Source: Catellatospora bangladeshensis
GTDB taxonomy: Bacteria > Actinomycetota > Actinomycetes > Mycobacteriales > Micromonosporaceae
DNA length: 64,000 nt
Direction of reading: 5' to 3'
NCBI RefSeq assembly: GCF_016862575.1
Contig: NZ_BONF01000014.1
Location: 62,001 to 126,000 of the forward strand
Of the stretch, positions 20,823 through 29,127 are shown in pieces. Position numbers and translations under genes: made by a program. Position 1 is the first letter of the stretch, and each line of letters opens with the position of its first letter. Under the pieces are notes generated by a model, which saw only the letters and a program-made list of their open reading frames with translations, ran no database searches and was not told the origin of the DNA.

Positions 20823-22817
20823 TCAGAGCCGCAGCCAGAGGGCCGGCACGTTCGGCGGTTCCCAGCCGACCTGCGACAGGTGCGGCTGGCGGCACTGCCA
20901 GCGCGCCCCGGCGTAGGTGACCACCGTGCCCGTCGCGTACGACACGTTCGGCGCCCAGGCTGCCTCGGTGGGCGGCGGGGGCGGGGGCGTCGCCGGGCCC
21001 GCGGTGGCGGCGAGCAGCGCACCGAGCCCGGAGGCCTGGGTCCGCCAGTCGCGCGCGTTCGGGGTGCCGCCCGCCCAGCGCAGGCCGATGCGGTTGAGGC
21101 TGTCGCGGTTGGACTGCCAGACGGCGTCCGCCTGCCGCTGCGCGTAGGTGCGGTACGCGGCCACGCCGGTGACGTCGGCGAGGTCCATCAGATACCGCAT
21201 GAAGATGCCCTTGAACTGCTTCTGGTTGTCGTCGCAGCTGTTGGCCGGGTCGCACGACTCGGTGAGCACCCCGGAGCGGGTCAGCACGGCCGAGTTCATC
21301 GCGGCGTCGGCCAGCTGCCGCGCCGAGGCCAGCAGCGACGCGTTGCTGGTGGCCCGCCACAGCTCGACTGCCGCACCGACGGCCAGGCCCTGGTTGTAAG
21401 TCCACACGGTCTGCCCGTTGTTGCCGCACCCGCTGGTGATCCCGTCGTTGACCAGCCCGGATCCGTTGATCATCCCGCTGGCCGCGAACCAGTTCCAGCC
21501 CGCGTTCGCCCGGCCGAGCCACAGGGTGTCACCGGGGATGCGGTTGTGCAGCGCGGCGGTGAGCCGGACGTACAGGCCGATGGTGACCGCGTTCTTGTAG
21601 GTGCGCTCGCGGTTCCACCAGACCCCGCCGCCGCAGACGCCGTCCCAGTAGGAATGCATGTAGTTGCCGATCGTCACGGCGGTGTTCAGGTACTTGGCGT
21701 CGCGGGTGAGGTCGTAGGCCTGGAGCCAGGCCAGCGCCCACCAGCCGGTGTCGTCGATCGCGCGGCTGATGAAGCTGCCCTCGATCGCGTCGGTGCTCTT
21801 CTGCCCGGCGGGCATCACGCCCTTGTTCAGCTCGTACGTCCGGTCGATCAGCCAGCGGTAGTCGGTGCGGCCGGTCCGGGCCGACCAGTCGCCGAGCGCG
21901 GTGACCGCGACGGCGGAGTTCCACCAGCTCGACGGCCACCACGCGGTGTCGGTGCGGTAGGCGTGGGCGAGGGCGTCGGCGGCGGCGGCCGCGCGATCGG
22001 CGGCCGGGCGCGCCCAGGCGGTGCAGCTGCCGTTGGCACCGCCGGTGGCCCGGCCGCAGGCACGCACCGCGCCGCCGTAGAGCAGCGACCGCGGATCCCG
22101 CGTGTTGATCATCGTGGTGCGTACGGAGGTCGCCCCGGCGGCGACGCTGACCCGGCCCAGCGACGAGCCACCCGGCCAGCTCGCACCCTCGTCCCAGGAG
22201 CGGTCGAGCCACACCTCGTCGCCCGCCTGGCCGGAGCCGAGCGTGGCCCAGGCCAGGCCGCGGGTGTCGATGTGCAGGTCGATGCGGCGGTTGCTGAGGA
22301 CGGTGCCGGGCACCGGCAGGCTGTCGCCGACGGCGGTCGCGGGGTCGGCGCCGTCGCAGACGGTGTCGCACACCTTGACGTACGCCCAGGCGGTGCAGGT
22401 GACCCCGCCCGCGTCGCCACAGGCGCGGACCATGCCGCGCCGGTGCGCGGCCGGGTCGGCGAAGTTGTACATCAGGGTGCGGGTGCCGGTCCAGGTGGCC
22501 GGGATGCTCGCCCTGCCGAGCAGGCCGTCCCAGCTGGATCCGTCGGTCCAGCTGCGGTCGAGCCACACGGAGTCGCCGAGCACGCCGTTGTCGATGCTGG
22601 CCCAGGCCATCCGGTCGGGGTCGGACACGTGCAGCACCAGGCGCCGCCCGTTGAGGTTGACCTCGGGCACGGGGAAGGTCTCCTGGCGGGCCAGCGAGGG
22701 GTCGCGGGTGTCGCAGTAGAGGGCGCACACGGGTGCCGCCGCGGCGGGCGGTGGCGCGATCACCGCTCCCGCGGTCGCGGCGAGCAGGGCTGTAAGGACG
22801 GCTGTCAGTCTGCGCAT
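20823..22817 (-). CDS. Secreted glycoside hydrolase family 76 protein (alpha-1,6-mannanase type)
   Basis: A 664-aa exported enzyme. Parts in order: signal peptide (1-28, MRRLTAVLTALLAATAGAV..AAAA); two similar ~118-aa beta modules (about 30-150 and 151-270) with VWLDRSW-x2-G-SW and matched Cys; a GH76 (alpha/alpha)6 catalytic domain (about 275-610) with the catalytic Asp pair 355/356 in AIDDTGWWALAW; a Pro-rich linker; and a C-terminal CBM5/12-like module (WAPNVSYATGTVVTYAGARW). GH76 enzymes cut alpha-1,6-mannan, found in fungal walls and actinobacterial lipomannan. ATG 22817 follows GAGGTGG. Likely saprophytic degradation outside the cell. Confidence 0.88.
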   Translation of the reverse strand: MRRLTAVLTALLAATAGAVIAPPPAAAAPVCALYCDTRDPSLARQETFPVPEVNLNGRRLVLHVSDPDRMAWASIDNGVLGDSVWLDRSWTDGSSWDGLLGRASIPATWTGTRTLMYNFADPAAHRRGMVRACGDAGGVTCTAWAYVKVCDTVCDGADPATAVGDSLPVPGTVLSNRRIDLHIDTRGLAWATLGSGQAGDEVWLDRSWDEGASWPGGSSLGRVSVAAGATSVRTTMINTRDPRSLLYGGAVRACGRATGGANGSCTAWARPAADRAAAAADALAHAYRTDTAWWPSSWWNSAVAVTALGDWSARTGRTDYRWLIDRTYELNKGVMPAGQKSTDAIEGSFISRAIDDTGWWALAWLQAYDLTRDAKYLNTAVTIGNYMHSYWDGVCGGGVWWNRERTYKNAVTIGLYVRLTAALHNRIPGDTLWLGRANAGWNWFAASGMINGSGLVNDGITSGCGNNGQTVWTYNQGLAVGAAVELWRATSNASLLASARQLADAAMNSAVLTRSGVLTESCDPANSCDDNQKQFKGIFMRYLMDLADVTGVAAYRTYAQRQADAVWQSNRDSLNRIGLRWAGGTPNARDWRTQASGLGALLAATAGPATPPPPPPTEAAWAPNVSYATGTVVTYAGARWQCRQPHLSQVGWEPPNVPALWLRL
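22008..22730 (-). repeat. Two tandem ~118-aa modules in the GH76 protein
   Basis: Residues about 30-150 and 151-270 are repeats of one module: Cys-rich start, NRR/NGRR-x-L-HV/I, AWA-x5-G, D-VWLDRSW, LGR-S, T-M-N..DP, VRACG and CTAW in the same order. It is probably a carbohydrate-binding unit; I do not recognise a named family. Confidence 0.7.
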
Positions 22818-22983
22818 CGGATCCACCTCGCTCCGGGCGGTCGGTGTTCGCACACGTTCCGGCACGCATCAACAGATGGACGTTGGTATCTGTCGATGTT
22901 TGGGGATCGAAGTTAACAAACTTAACGGTTGACTGTCCACGGCACGCTCGTGCCAACCTGGCGCGGCACGGGCGCGCGGCGGA

Positions 22984-23355
22984 TCAGCGGAAGCCGTCGA
23001 ACAGGCGGCGGAAGAACCCGCCCTCCATCGGCAGCGGAGCGGCCGGCGGCGGGGCCTCGCGGCGCTGCCGGGCGATCGGCTGGTCGTAGTCGGTGCGGGC
23101 GATCGCGTCCACGACCTGCTCCTCGGTGAAGTCCTCGGAGCCGGGGATGTGCGGCACGAAGCCGACCAGCATCCCGTCGCGCAGCACCTGCGCCTCCAGC
23201 CCGGCGGTGCCGTCGGTGTCCCACAGCGCCTCGCGGCCGTCGGTCAGCACGATCCGGATGCCCGCACGGCGGTGACCACCGGCGAGCGAGAGGTGCGCGG
23301 GAATGCCCCGCTCGCGCAGCACGTCCACCACCCGCCGGGCACGTTTGTCGTCCAT
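22984..23355 (-). CDS. Conserved-looking hypothetical protein
   Basis: A 123-aa cytoplasmic protein that I cannot name. The N-terminal ~75 residues look like a compact alpha/beta domain (RRVVDVLRERGIPAHLSLAG, IRIVLTDGREALWDTDG, RDGMLVGFVPHIPG), followed by a helix (TEEQVVDAIARTDY) and a proline/basic tail ending FFRRLFDGFR. TAACGT lies 6 bases before ATG 23355 and no ribosome site is close, which supports a leaderless start. It has no operon partner: GH76 starts 166 bases beyond its stop on the same strand. Confidence 0.72.
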   Translation of the reverse strand: MDDKRARRVVDVLRERGIPAHLSLAGGHRRAGIRIVLTDGREALWDTDGTAGLEAQVLRDGMLVGFVPHIPGSEDFTEEQVVDAIARTDYDQPIARQRREAPPPAAPLPMEGGFFRRLFDGFR

Positions 23356-23361
23356 GCGCCG

Positions 23362-23367
23362 ACGTTA
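23362..23367 (-). promoter_or_regulatory. Leaderless -10 element (TAACGT)
   Basis: TAACGT on the minus strand, 6 bases before ATG 23355. Confidence 0.5.
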
Positions 23368-23417
23368 GCCACTCCTCCTGTGCATGAGCTGGGAACATGC
23401 CGTAGGACGGCCGACTT

Positions 23418-23876
23418 TCACGGCAGCACCCGCAGCGGGCGCTCGAAGAAGGTCTCCAGCACCACGACGGTCTGGGTGCCGGTGACACCGTCCACGGCGA
23501 AGATCTGCCGCAGGGTGGCCTGCAGCTCCTCGGTGGTCGCGGCACGGACCCGTACCAGCAGTGAGGCGGCCCCGGCCACGATGTGCGCCTCCTCGATGCC
23601 GTCGATCGCGAGCAGCGCGTCCCGGGTGGGCGCGTCGCCCATCCACGCGTTCGCGTCCACCATCACGAAGGCGGACACGCCCCGGCCGACGGCGGCGGGG
23701 TCGACGTCGACCGTCGTCCGGCGGATCACGCCGCGTTCGCGCAGCTTGCGCACCCGGTCGTGGGCCGCGCCCGCGGACAGGCCGACCGCCCTGCCCAGCT
23801 CCGCATAGGACTGCGTGGCATCCTCCTGCAGGCGGGCCAGCAGTCTCCGATCGACATCATCCACCATGCGCGACAT
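23418..23876 (-). CDS. Lrp/AsnC-family transcriptional regulator
   Basis: A 152-aa regulator. The N-terminal AsnC-type helix-turn-helix reads VDRRLLARLQEDATQSYAELGRAVGLSAGAAHDRVRKL in outline, followed by the RAM ligand/oligomer domain (about 65-145, with the VVAGAASLLVRVRA-type strand). The family usually senses amino acids or related small molecules and acts as dimers to octamers. It is divergent from the SMP-30 lactonase gene over a 95-bp gap that holds an inverted repeat, so it probably regulates itself and that enzyme. Effector unknown. Confidence 0.9.
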   Translation of the reverse strand: MSRMVDDVDRRLLARLQEDATQSYAELGRAVGLSAGAAHDRVRKLRERGVIRRTTVDVDPAAVGRGVSAFVMVDANAWMGDAPTRDALLAIDGIEEAHIVAGAASLLVRVRAATTEELQATLRQIFAVDGVTGTQTVVVLETFFERPLRVLP

Positions 23877-23888
23877 CCTTGATGTGAT

Positions 23889-23908
23889 TCAACTGACTCG
23901 GGAGTTGA
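23889..23908. promoter_or_regulatory. Inverted repeat between Lrp gene and lactonase
   Basis: TCAACT-n8-AGTTGA, centred 22 bases from the Lrp start codon. The right arm overlaps TTGACC, a possible -35 for the lactonase (TAGGCT at 23930 as -10). A plausible operator of the divergent Lrp protein. Confidence 0.45.
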
Positions 23909-23971
23909 CCATACCAGATTCGGTACAGCTAGGCTCCTGTCATACACCGTTCAGATCTGGGAGGCACCACC

Positions 23972-24895
23972 GTGGCCGACACCATCCCCGCCGAGTTCAT
24001 CGTGCTCGACGAGCGGTTCCGTTACTGCGACGGCGACTTCGTCGTCGAGCGCCTGCACACCGGCGCCCGCAAGACCGAGGGTCCCGCCTACTTCCCCGCG
24101 GGCCGCTACCTGGTGTGGAGCGACATCCCCAACGACCGCATGCTGCGCTGGGACGAGACCACCGGCGCCGTCGGCGTGTTCCGGCACGGCTCCGGCTACG
24201 CCAACGGCAACACCGTCGACCGCCAGGGCCGCCTGATCACCTGCGAGCAGGGCAACCGCCGGGTCACCCGCACCGAACACGACGGCAGCGTCACCGTGCT
24301 GGTGGACCGCTACCAGGGCAGGCGCCTGAACAGCCCGAACGACGTCGCGGTGCGGGCCGACGGCACGATCTGGTTCACCGACCCGCCCTACGGCATCACC
24401 GGTGACTACGAAGGCAACCAGGCCGAGAGCGAGCTCGACGGCGCCTGCTACGTCTTCCGGCTGGACCCGGCCACGGGCGACCTGAGCGTCGTCGCCGACG
24501 ACTTCTGCCGGCCCAACGGGCTGGCCTTCTCCCCCGACGAGCAGCGGCTGTACATCGCCGACACCCGCCAGGAGCCGAGCCACATCCGCGTCTTCGACGT
24601 CACCGCCGACGGGCGGCTGACCGGCGGAGCGGTCTTCGGCACCTGCGACGCCGGGCGCTTCGACGGCCTGCGCGTCGACGCCGTGGGCCGGGTGTGGGCG
24701 GCGGCCTGGGACGGTGTGCACTGCTTCGCCACCGACGGCACCCTCATCGGCAAGCTCCTGCTGCCCGAGTCGGTCGCCAACCTCACCTTCGGCGGCCCGA
24801 AGCTCAACCACCTGTTCATCACCGCCGGGACCTCGGTGTACACCTTGCGCGTCACCTTCAACGGCGCCCGCTACCCCGATGCGCCGCCCCACTGA
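23972..24895 (+). CDS. SMP-30/gluconolactonase family hydrolase
   Basis: A 307-aa six-bladed beta-propeller lactonase. Metal-site residues of the family are in place: Glu36 (TEGPAYF), Asn123 (NSPNDVAV) and Asp in RFDGLRVDA; GNTVDRQGRLITCEQGNRR is also typical. It is likely to hydrolyse a sugar lactone or related ester in carbohydrate catabolism; exact substrate unknown. GTG 23972 follows GGGAGG at short spacing. It is divergent from the Lrp regulator, and its 3' end overlaps the TetR remnant on the other strand by 25 bases. Confidence 0.9.
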   Translation: MADTIPAEFIVLDERFRYCDGDFVVERLHTGARKTEGPAYFPAGRYLVWSDIPNDRMLRWDETTGAVGVFRHGSGYANGNTVDRQGRLITCEQGNRRVTRTEHDGSVTVLVDRYQGRRLNSPNDVAVRADGTIWFTDPPYGITGDYEGNQAESELDGACYVFRLDPATGDLSVVADDFCRPNGLAFSPDEQRLYIADTRQEPSHIRVFDVTADGRLTGGAVFGTCDAGRFDGLRVDAVGRVWAAAWDGVHCFATDGTLIGKLLLPESVANLTFGGPKLNHLFITAGTSVYTLRVTFNGARYPDAPPH

Positions 24896-25295
24896 GGTGG
24901 GCGCAGCAGGTGCTCCGCGGCGAGCGCGACCGCGTCGCGGGTGGTGCGTGCGGGGTGGTCGGCGGCGATGAAGTGGCGGCCGATGGCGAGCGCGAACATC
25001 AGGGTGCTGCGCGCCTCGACCTCGGCCGGGTCAGGGACGAAGGTCCCGAACGCCTGCCGCAGGAAGTCCATGCGCTCGTTGTCGATGCGCCGCAGCCGCG
25101 CCGCGACGGACTCGTCGTGCCGGGCCCACGCGCGGACGGCGAGGTCGATCCGGTGCAGGTCGTCCGAGGAGCTCAGCTGCCCGACGCGGCGGATGCGGTC
25201 GGCGGCGTCGCCGCCCTCGGCGTCGGCGCGGGCGATGACCTCCCGGGTGCAGCGGCGCTCCCACTCGTCGAGCAGCTCGGCCAGCAGCACGGGGC
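24871..25295 (-). pseudogene. TetR-family regulator remnant (C-terminal domain only)
   Basis: The frame encodes a helical TetR ligand-binding C-terminus (LLAELLDEWERRCTREVIARAD, then an ARSTLMFALAIGRHFIAAD-like helix and LAAEHLLRPP), but the N-terminal helix-turn-helix is missing. Immediately upstream, near 25296-25310, the sequence switches to an unrelated MFS fragment. No ribosome site or sensible start is present. I interpret this as the broken 3' part of a deleted regulator. Confidence 0.7.
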
Positions 25296-25460
25296 GGCCG
25301 CCCCGGCCTGCTGCGCGGTGCTGTTGACCCCGGAGGCCAGCCCCGCGCCGGCCGGTGCCACGTTCGACATCGCCCGCATGATCACCGCCGGGATCGTCAG
25401 GCCCGTGCCGAAGCCCTGGATGACCAGCGCGGGCGCCACGTGCAGCCAGTAGCCGCCGCC
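25296..25460 (-). pseudogene. MFS transporter remnant (internal fragment)
   Basis: About 50 codons encode a recognisable piece of a DHA2-type MFS exporter: YWLHVAPALVIQGFGTGL followed by IPAV and then a GAGLASGVNSTAQQAG segment, the loop and helix start that normally precedes the last helices. The frame is lost on both sides, running into TetR remnants. Not functional. Confidence 0.7.
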
Positions 25461-25586
25461 GACCTGCTGTACGCGCTGCTGAGCACGCAGCTCTACCTGC
25501 TGTTCACCCGCGACCGCGGATGGTCGCCGCTGCGGTGGGAGCAGTGGACCTGGCAGACCCTGCGCGCCCAGCTCTGCGCGCCCTGA
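25449..25586 (+). pseudogene. Second TetR remnant (last ~45 codons)
   Basis: On the plus strand the final ~45 codons of another TetR regulator are readable: ADLLYALLSTQLYLLFTRDR, then GWSPLRWEQW and TWQTLRAQL before TGA. This is the typical TetR C-terminal end (GWS...W...T). No upstream part exists; it abuts the MFS fragment on the opposite strand. Confidence 0.65.
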
Positions 25587-25590
25587 CCCG

Positions 25591-26751
25591 CTAGGCGGCC
25601 TTGACGGGCTGCCGCAGGATCGTCTTGAGCTTGGCGGGCTCGGTGCGGCGCGGGTCGCTGAGGTAGATCTCGTGGTGGTCGCCGTTGAAGGTCAGGCCGT
25701 GCTCGGGCAGGTAACGGTCATGCAGGCGCTTCAGGGTCGGCGCCTCGTCGTCGTAGGAGCCGACGTGCAGGATCTGCACGCACCTGCCCTCGGCCAGGCT
25801 GCGCAGCCGAAGCTCGGCCAGCGCCGGGTTCTGCTTCTTGGCGGCGACGGCGGCGACGGCGGCGCGGACCATGTCCTCGGTGACCCAGTCCGGCTGGCTG
25901 ATCATCATCGTCCACGACCAGGCGGTCTTGTCCCGGGTGAGGAACACCGATGGATCGTCCGCTCGCCACAGCCCCTCCAGCGGCCCGACCGTGAAGTCCC
26001 GCCCGCCGGCCTTCCTGCTCGCGAACTTCACCGCGTACGCCACCCCGTACAGCGCCTCGACGGCGTTCACGTACGCGGCGGACGTGTTCGGGTCACCGTG
26101 GCCGTCGACCGCGAGGTAGCGCAGCTCGGGGACGTCGACGACCGCGAAGTCCCGTGACGGGGGCGCGTACAGCTCACGGAAAGCCTTCTTGACGTCGTAC
26201 TTGTCCAACGGGGTCTCCTTGGTCAGGTCGGCGAGGGTCGCCTGGGTCCAGCCGGCGTCGGCGCGCAGCATGGCCTCGCAGTAGTCGAAGATCGCCGCGG
26301 CCGCGGCGGGCAGCGGCTCCTGCCGGGCCCTGGCGGCGTGCAGTTCGGCGAGCTGATCCCGCAGCGCGTCCAGCCGCGCGGCGAGTCCGGCGGCCACGTC
26401 CTCGTCCGGCAGACCCGGGCTGTTCGCCAGGCCGATGAGGACGCGCGAGCGCACCGGTGTCAGCGCCGCCAGCGCGTCCTTCGTGGCGGCTTCGCACAGC
26501 AGGCGGCCCGCCTCCGTCACCCGATACGTCGCGCGCGACCTGGCCGTCCGCCGCTCCCCGGCCGGGGTCGCGGCCGCCTCGATCAGGCCGCGCGCGGCGA
26601 GCTTGTCGAGCAGGTAGTAGATCGAGGAGAACCCGAGTGCCGTCCAGGCCCGCACGCCGCGCTCCTCGATGACGCGCTCCAGGTCATACCCGTGGCGCGG
26701 CTGCTCGAGAAGCAGCCCGAGCAGGGTCAGCTCGGCGTCGGTCAGCGTCAT
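25591..26751 (-). CDS. PadR-type regulator fused to a GyrI-like ligand domain
   Basis: A 386-aa fusion. Residues 1-~90 form a PadR winged helix (LTLLGLLLEQPRHGYDLERVI, SSIYYLLDKLAARGLIE, YRVTEAG) and ~95-175 its helical C-terminus. From ~180 there is a GyrI/SOUL-like small-molecule domain (RDFAVVDVPELRYLAVDGHGDP, FTVGPLEGLW, RCVQILHVGSYDDEAPTL, HEIYLSDPRR). This domain binds drug-like or peptide ligands in BmrR/Rob-type proteins, so a ligand-responsive repressor is likely. TAGAAT lies 6 bases before ATG 26751 inside a perfect palindrome, so the gene is leaderless and probably autoregulated. A divergent hydrolase is the likely target. Confidence 0.88.
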   Translation of the reverse strand: MTLTDAELTLLGLLLEQPRHGYDLERVIEERGVRAWTALGFSSIYYLLDKLAARGLIEAAATPAGERRTARSRATYRVTEAGRLLCEAATKDALAALTPVRSRVLIGLANSPGLPDEDVAAGLAARLDALRDQLAELHAARARQEPLPAAAAAIFDYCEAMLRADAGWTQATLADLTKETPLDKYDVKKAFRELYAPPSRDFAVVDVPELRYLAVDGHGDPNTSAAYVNAVEALYGVAYAVKFASRKAGGRDFTVGPLEGLWRADDPSVFLTRDKTAWSWTMMISQPDWVTEDMVRAAVAAVAAKKQNPALAELRLRSLAEGRCVQILHVGSYDDEAPTLKRLHDRYLPEHGLTFNGDHHEIYLSDPRRTEPAKLKTILRQPVKAA

Positions 26752-26757
26752 GACTTC

Positions 26758-26773
26758 ATTCTAGTACTAGAAT
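26758..26773. promoter_or_regulatory. 16-bp palindromic operator containing a leaderless -10
   Basis: ATTCTAGTACTAGAAT is a perfect 16-bp palindrome. On the minus strand its TAGAAT end is the -10 element, 6 bases before ATG 26751. Protein bound here would block the PadR-GyrI promoter directly. Confidence 0.7.
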
Positions 26774-26874
26774 ACGGCGACACGTCGCGTGAGTGTTTCC
26801 GTCGGCCGCGCTCCCGCTTCTAAACTGACCCACCCGGCATCCGGGCATCACCATCGATCGGCGAGGGAGCCACC

Positions 26875-27639
26875 ATGTCAGCCGTTGCCCTTCCCTACGA
26901 CGTCCACGGCTCCGGGCCGCACCGCGTCATCGCGCTGCACGGCTGGTTCGGTGACCGCCGCGCCTTCGCGAAGGTCGTGCCCTATCTCGACGGCGACGCC
27001 TTCACCTACGTGTTCCCCGACTACCGCGGCTACGGCCAGGCCCGCGACCTGACCGGCGAGTACGCCATCGCCGAGATCGCGGGCGACGTGACCGCCGTGG
27101 CCGACAAGCTCGGCTGGGACGACTTCTCGCTGATCGGCCACTCGATGGGCGGCAGCGTGATCCAGCGCGTCATGCTGGACGCGCCCGGCCGGGTCCGCAA
27201 GCTGGTCGGCGTCAACCCGGTGCCCGCCTCGGGCGTGCCGTTCGACGAGCAGGGCTGGGCGCTGTTCTCCGGCGCCGCCGACGAGCCGGGCAACCGGCGC
27301 GCGATCATCGACTTCACCACCGGCGGCCGGCTCCCCGCCGCCTGGCTGGACGAGATGGTCGCCGCGTCGCTCGGCAACTCCAACGTCGAGGCGTTCCGGG
27401 CCTACCTGACCGCCTGGGCCCGCACCGACTTCCACGCCGAGGTCGCCGGCAACACCACCCCGGCCCTGGTGATCGCGGGCGGGCAGGATCCGGCGCTGTC
27501 GGCCGACGTCATGCGCGCCACCTGGCTGCGGTGGTACCCGAACGCGGAGCTGTGCGTGCTCGCCGACGCGGGCCACTACCCGATGGAGGAGACTCCCCTG
27601 GCCCTGGTCGCGGCGATCGAGAAGTTCCTCAAGGCCTGA
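26875..27639 (+). CDS. Alpha/beta hydrolase
   Basis: A 254-aa alpha/beta-hydrolase-fold enzyme. The nucleophile elbow is GHSMGGS (Ser90), the acid is probably Asp205 (GGQDPALS) and the base His234 (DAGHYPMEE); the HGW oxyanion segment is LHGWFGDRR. A complete triad predicts esterase, lactonase or haloperoxidase-like activity; substrate unknown. A GAGGGAG ribosome site precedes ATG 26875 and TAAACT at 26821 is a likely -10. It is divergent from the PadR-GyrI regulator over 123 bp, suggesting ligand-dependent control by it. Confidence 0.9.
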   Translation: MSAVALPYDVHGSGPHRVIALHGWFGDRRAFAKVVPYLDGDAFTYVFPDYRGYGQARDLTGEYAIAEIAGDVTAVADKLGWDDFSLIGHSMGGSVIQRVMLDAPGRVRKLVGVNPVPASGVPFDEQGWALFSGAADEPGNRRAIIDFTTGGRLPAAWLDEMVAASLGNSNVEAFRAYLTAWARTDFHAEVAGNTTPALVIAGGQDPALSADVMRATWLRWYPNAELCVLADAGHYPMEETPLALVAAIEKFLKA

Positions 27640-27647
27640 GCCGCCTG

Positions 27648-27679
27648 CCGTGGCGCGGTCCGGCGGGACCGCGCCACGG
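27648..27679. terminator. Bidirectional hairpin terminator
   Basis: A perfect 14-bp stem (27648-27661 with 27666-27679) closes the loop GGCG between the convergent hydrolase and LuxR-type genes. Confidence 0.8.
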
Positions 27680-29023
27680 TCATGCCCCGGCCGGGCGGGT
27701 CAGGCTCGCCGCCAGCTCGGTCCGGTTGCGCACGGCCAGCTTGCGGAAGATGTTGGCAAGGTGGAACTCGACCGTCTTGGCGGACACGCCGAGCTGGTCG
27801 GCGGTCTCCCGGTTGCTCATCCCCACCGCCACCGACTGCGCCACCCGCAGCTCGGTGGGAGTGAGCGGCAGATCCTGGCGCGGCGACACCGGCACGGGGG
27901 CCGCCACCCGGTCCAGCGCCACGCTGACCCGGGTCAGCGGGCCGCCCGCGCCCATCGCGGCGTACCCGCTGGCGGCCGTCTCCAGCAGGCGGATGGCGTC
28001 GGCGCGGCGGCCCAGCCAGGCGTGGCGCTCGCCGAGCAGCCAGGCCATCCGGGCTCGGGACAGGCGCTCGGCCGGGCGGTTCAGCCCGGTGAGGGAGCGC
28101 TCGAACCGGGCCATCGTCTCCGGGTCGTCCGGGTCGGTGATCCACGCGCGCCAGGCGGGCAGCGCGGGCGCCCCCGGCCACTCCAGCGGCGGGTCCGGGA
28201 TGGCCGCGAGCAGCCGCAGCGCCTGCGCCCGGTCGCCGTGCAGCGCGTGGTGGGTGGCCAGCTCCCAGCGATGCTCGTAGAACAGCCCCGAGTTCGCCCC
28301 GACTGCGGTGCCGACCAGGAACTCCAGCACCCCCACCCAGGCCTGCACGTCACCGTTGACCAGGTGCAGTGGTGCGGCGCACTCGGCGAGGTGGGCCGCG
28401 ACCCAGCTCGACGCCGCCCGCGCGGCCAGGCCGCGGGCCTCGCTCAGGTGCTCGCTCGCGGCGGCCGTGTCGCCGCGCAGCGCCTCGACCTTGGCCAGGA
28501 ACGAGGTCGCCTCGGCCTGGATGTCCACCCGGCCCGCCTCGATCGCCAGCGCTCGCGCCCGCGACAGTGCGGCCTGGCCCCGGGCCACGTCGCCGGACCA
28601 CGCGTCGCCCAGCCCGATCATCGTGAGCAGCCGGGCCAGCCGGGCGGGCGGCGCATCGAGCCGGTCCACCAGGTGCGCGAACCGGGCGCGGGCCTCGTGC
28701 GGCCGGATCGCGCTGAGCGCGCACAGCAGCGCGCACTCCAGGTACAGCTCGTCCTGGCCGAACCGGTCCGGGTCGAACAGCCGCAGCGCGGTGTCGAGGT
28801 GCCTGCTCGCGTACGGCTGGCGGGTGCGGACCCCGACCACCCCGGCCGCGGTGTGGAACAGCAGCTCGACCTCGTCGTCCGGCGACCGCCCGCGCAGCTC
28901 CTCCAGGCGCCGCACCACCGCTCGCAGCGTGACCGGATCTGCGGTGCGGGCGTCGTCCAGAAACGACTCGGCGAGGGATCGTGCCGCCGTCACCCGTTCG
29001 CCCATCGTGGAATCCGTCGGCAC
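27680..29023 (-). CDS. LuxR-family regulator with TPR-like N-terminus
   Basis: A 447-aa regulator. Roughly the first 370 residues are helical TPR-like repeats with no Walker A motif, so it is not a full LAL/MalT ATPase. The C-terminal LuxR helix-turn-helix (about 385-440) reads LTPTELRVAQSVAVGMSNRE then ADQLGVSAKTVEFHLANIFR. GTG 29023 is preferred: TAGAAT sits 8 bases before it with no ribosome site. A longer start at 29113 would include poorly biased sequence. It is divergent from the iron-uptake operon but its target is unknown. Confidence 0.82.
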   Translation of the reverse strand: MPTDSTMGERVTAARSLAESFLDDARTADPVTLRAVVRRLEELRGRSPDDEVELLFHTAAGVVGVRTRQPYASRHLDTALRLFDPDRFGQDELYLECALLCALSAIRPHEARARFAHLVDRLDAPPARLARLLTMIGLGDAWSGDVARGQAALSRARALAIEAGRVDIQAEATSFLAKVEALRGDTAAASEHLSEARGLAARAASSWVAAHLAECAAPLHLVNGDVQAWVGVLEFLVGTAVGANSGLFYEHRWELATHHALHGDRAQALRLLAAIPDPPLEWPGAPALPAWRAWITDPDDPETMARFERSLTGLNRPAERLSRARMAWLLGERHAWLGRRADAIRLLETAASGYAAMGAGGPLTRVSVALDRVAAPVPVSPRQDLPLTPTELRVAQSVAVGMSNRETADQLGVSAKTVEFHLANIFRKLAVRNRTELAASLTRPAGA

Positions 29024-29031
29024 GATCGCCG

Positions 29032-29037
29032 ATTCTA
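29032..29037 (-). promoter_or_regulatory. Leaderless -10 element (TAGAAT)
   Basis: TAGAAT on the minus strand, 8 bases before GTG 29023. Confidence 0.5.
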
Positions 29038-29127
29038 TGGGCTGGCCGCCACGGCTCCGGCAGCCCGGTGCAGCCGCTCGGACCTGCCCGATCACGGCTG
29101 AGGCGTGCATCACCCCGGGTCGACATC

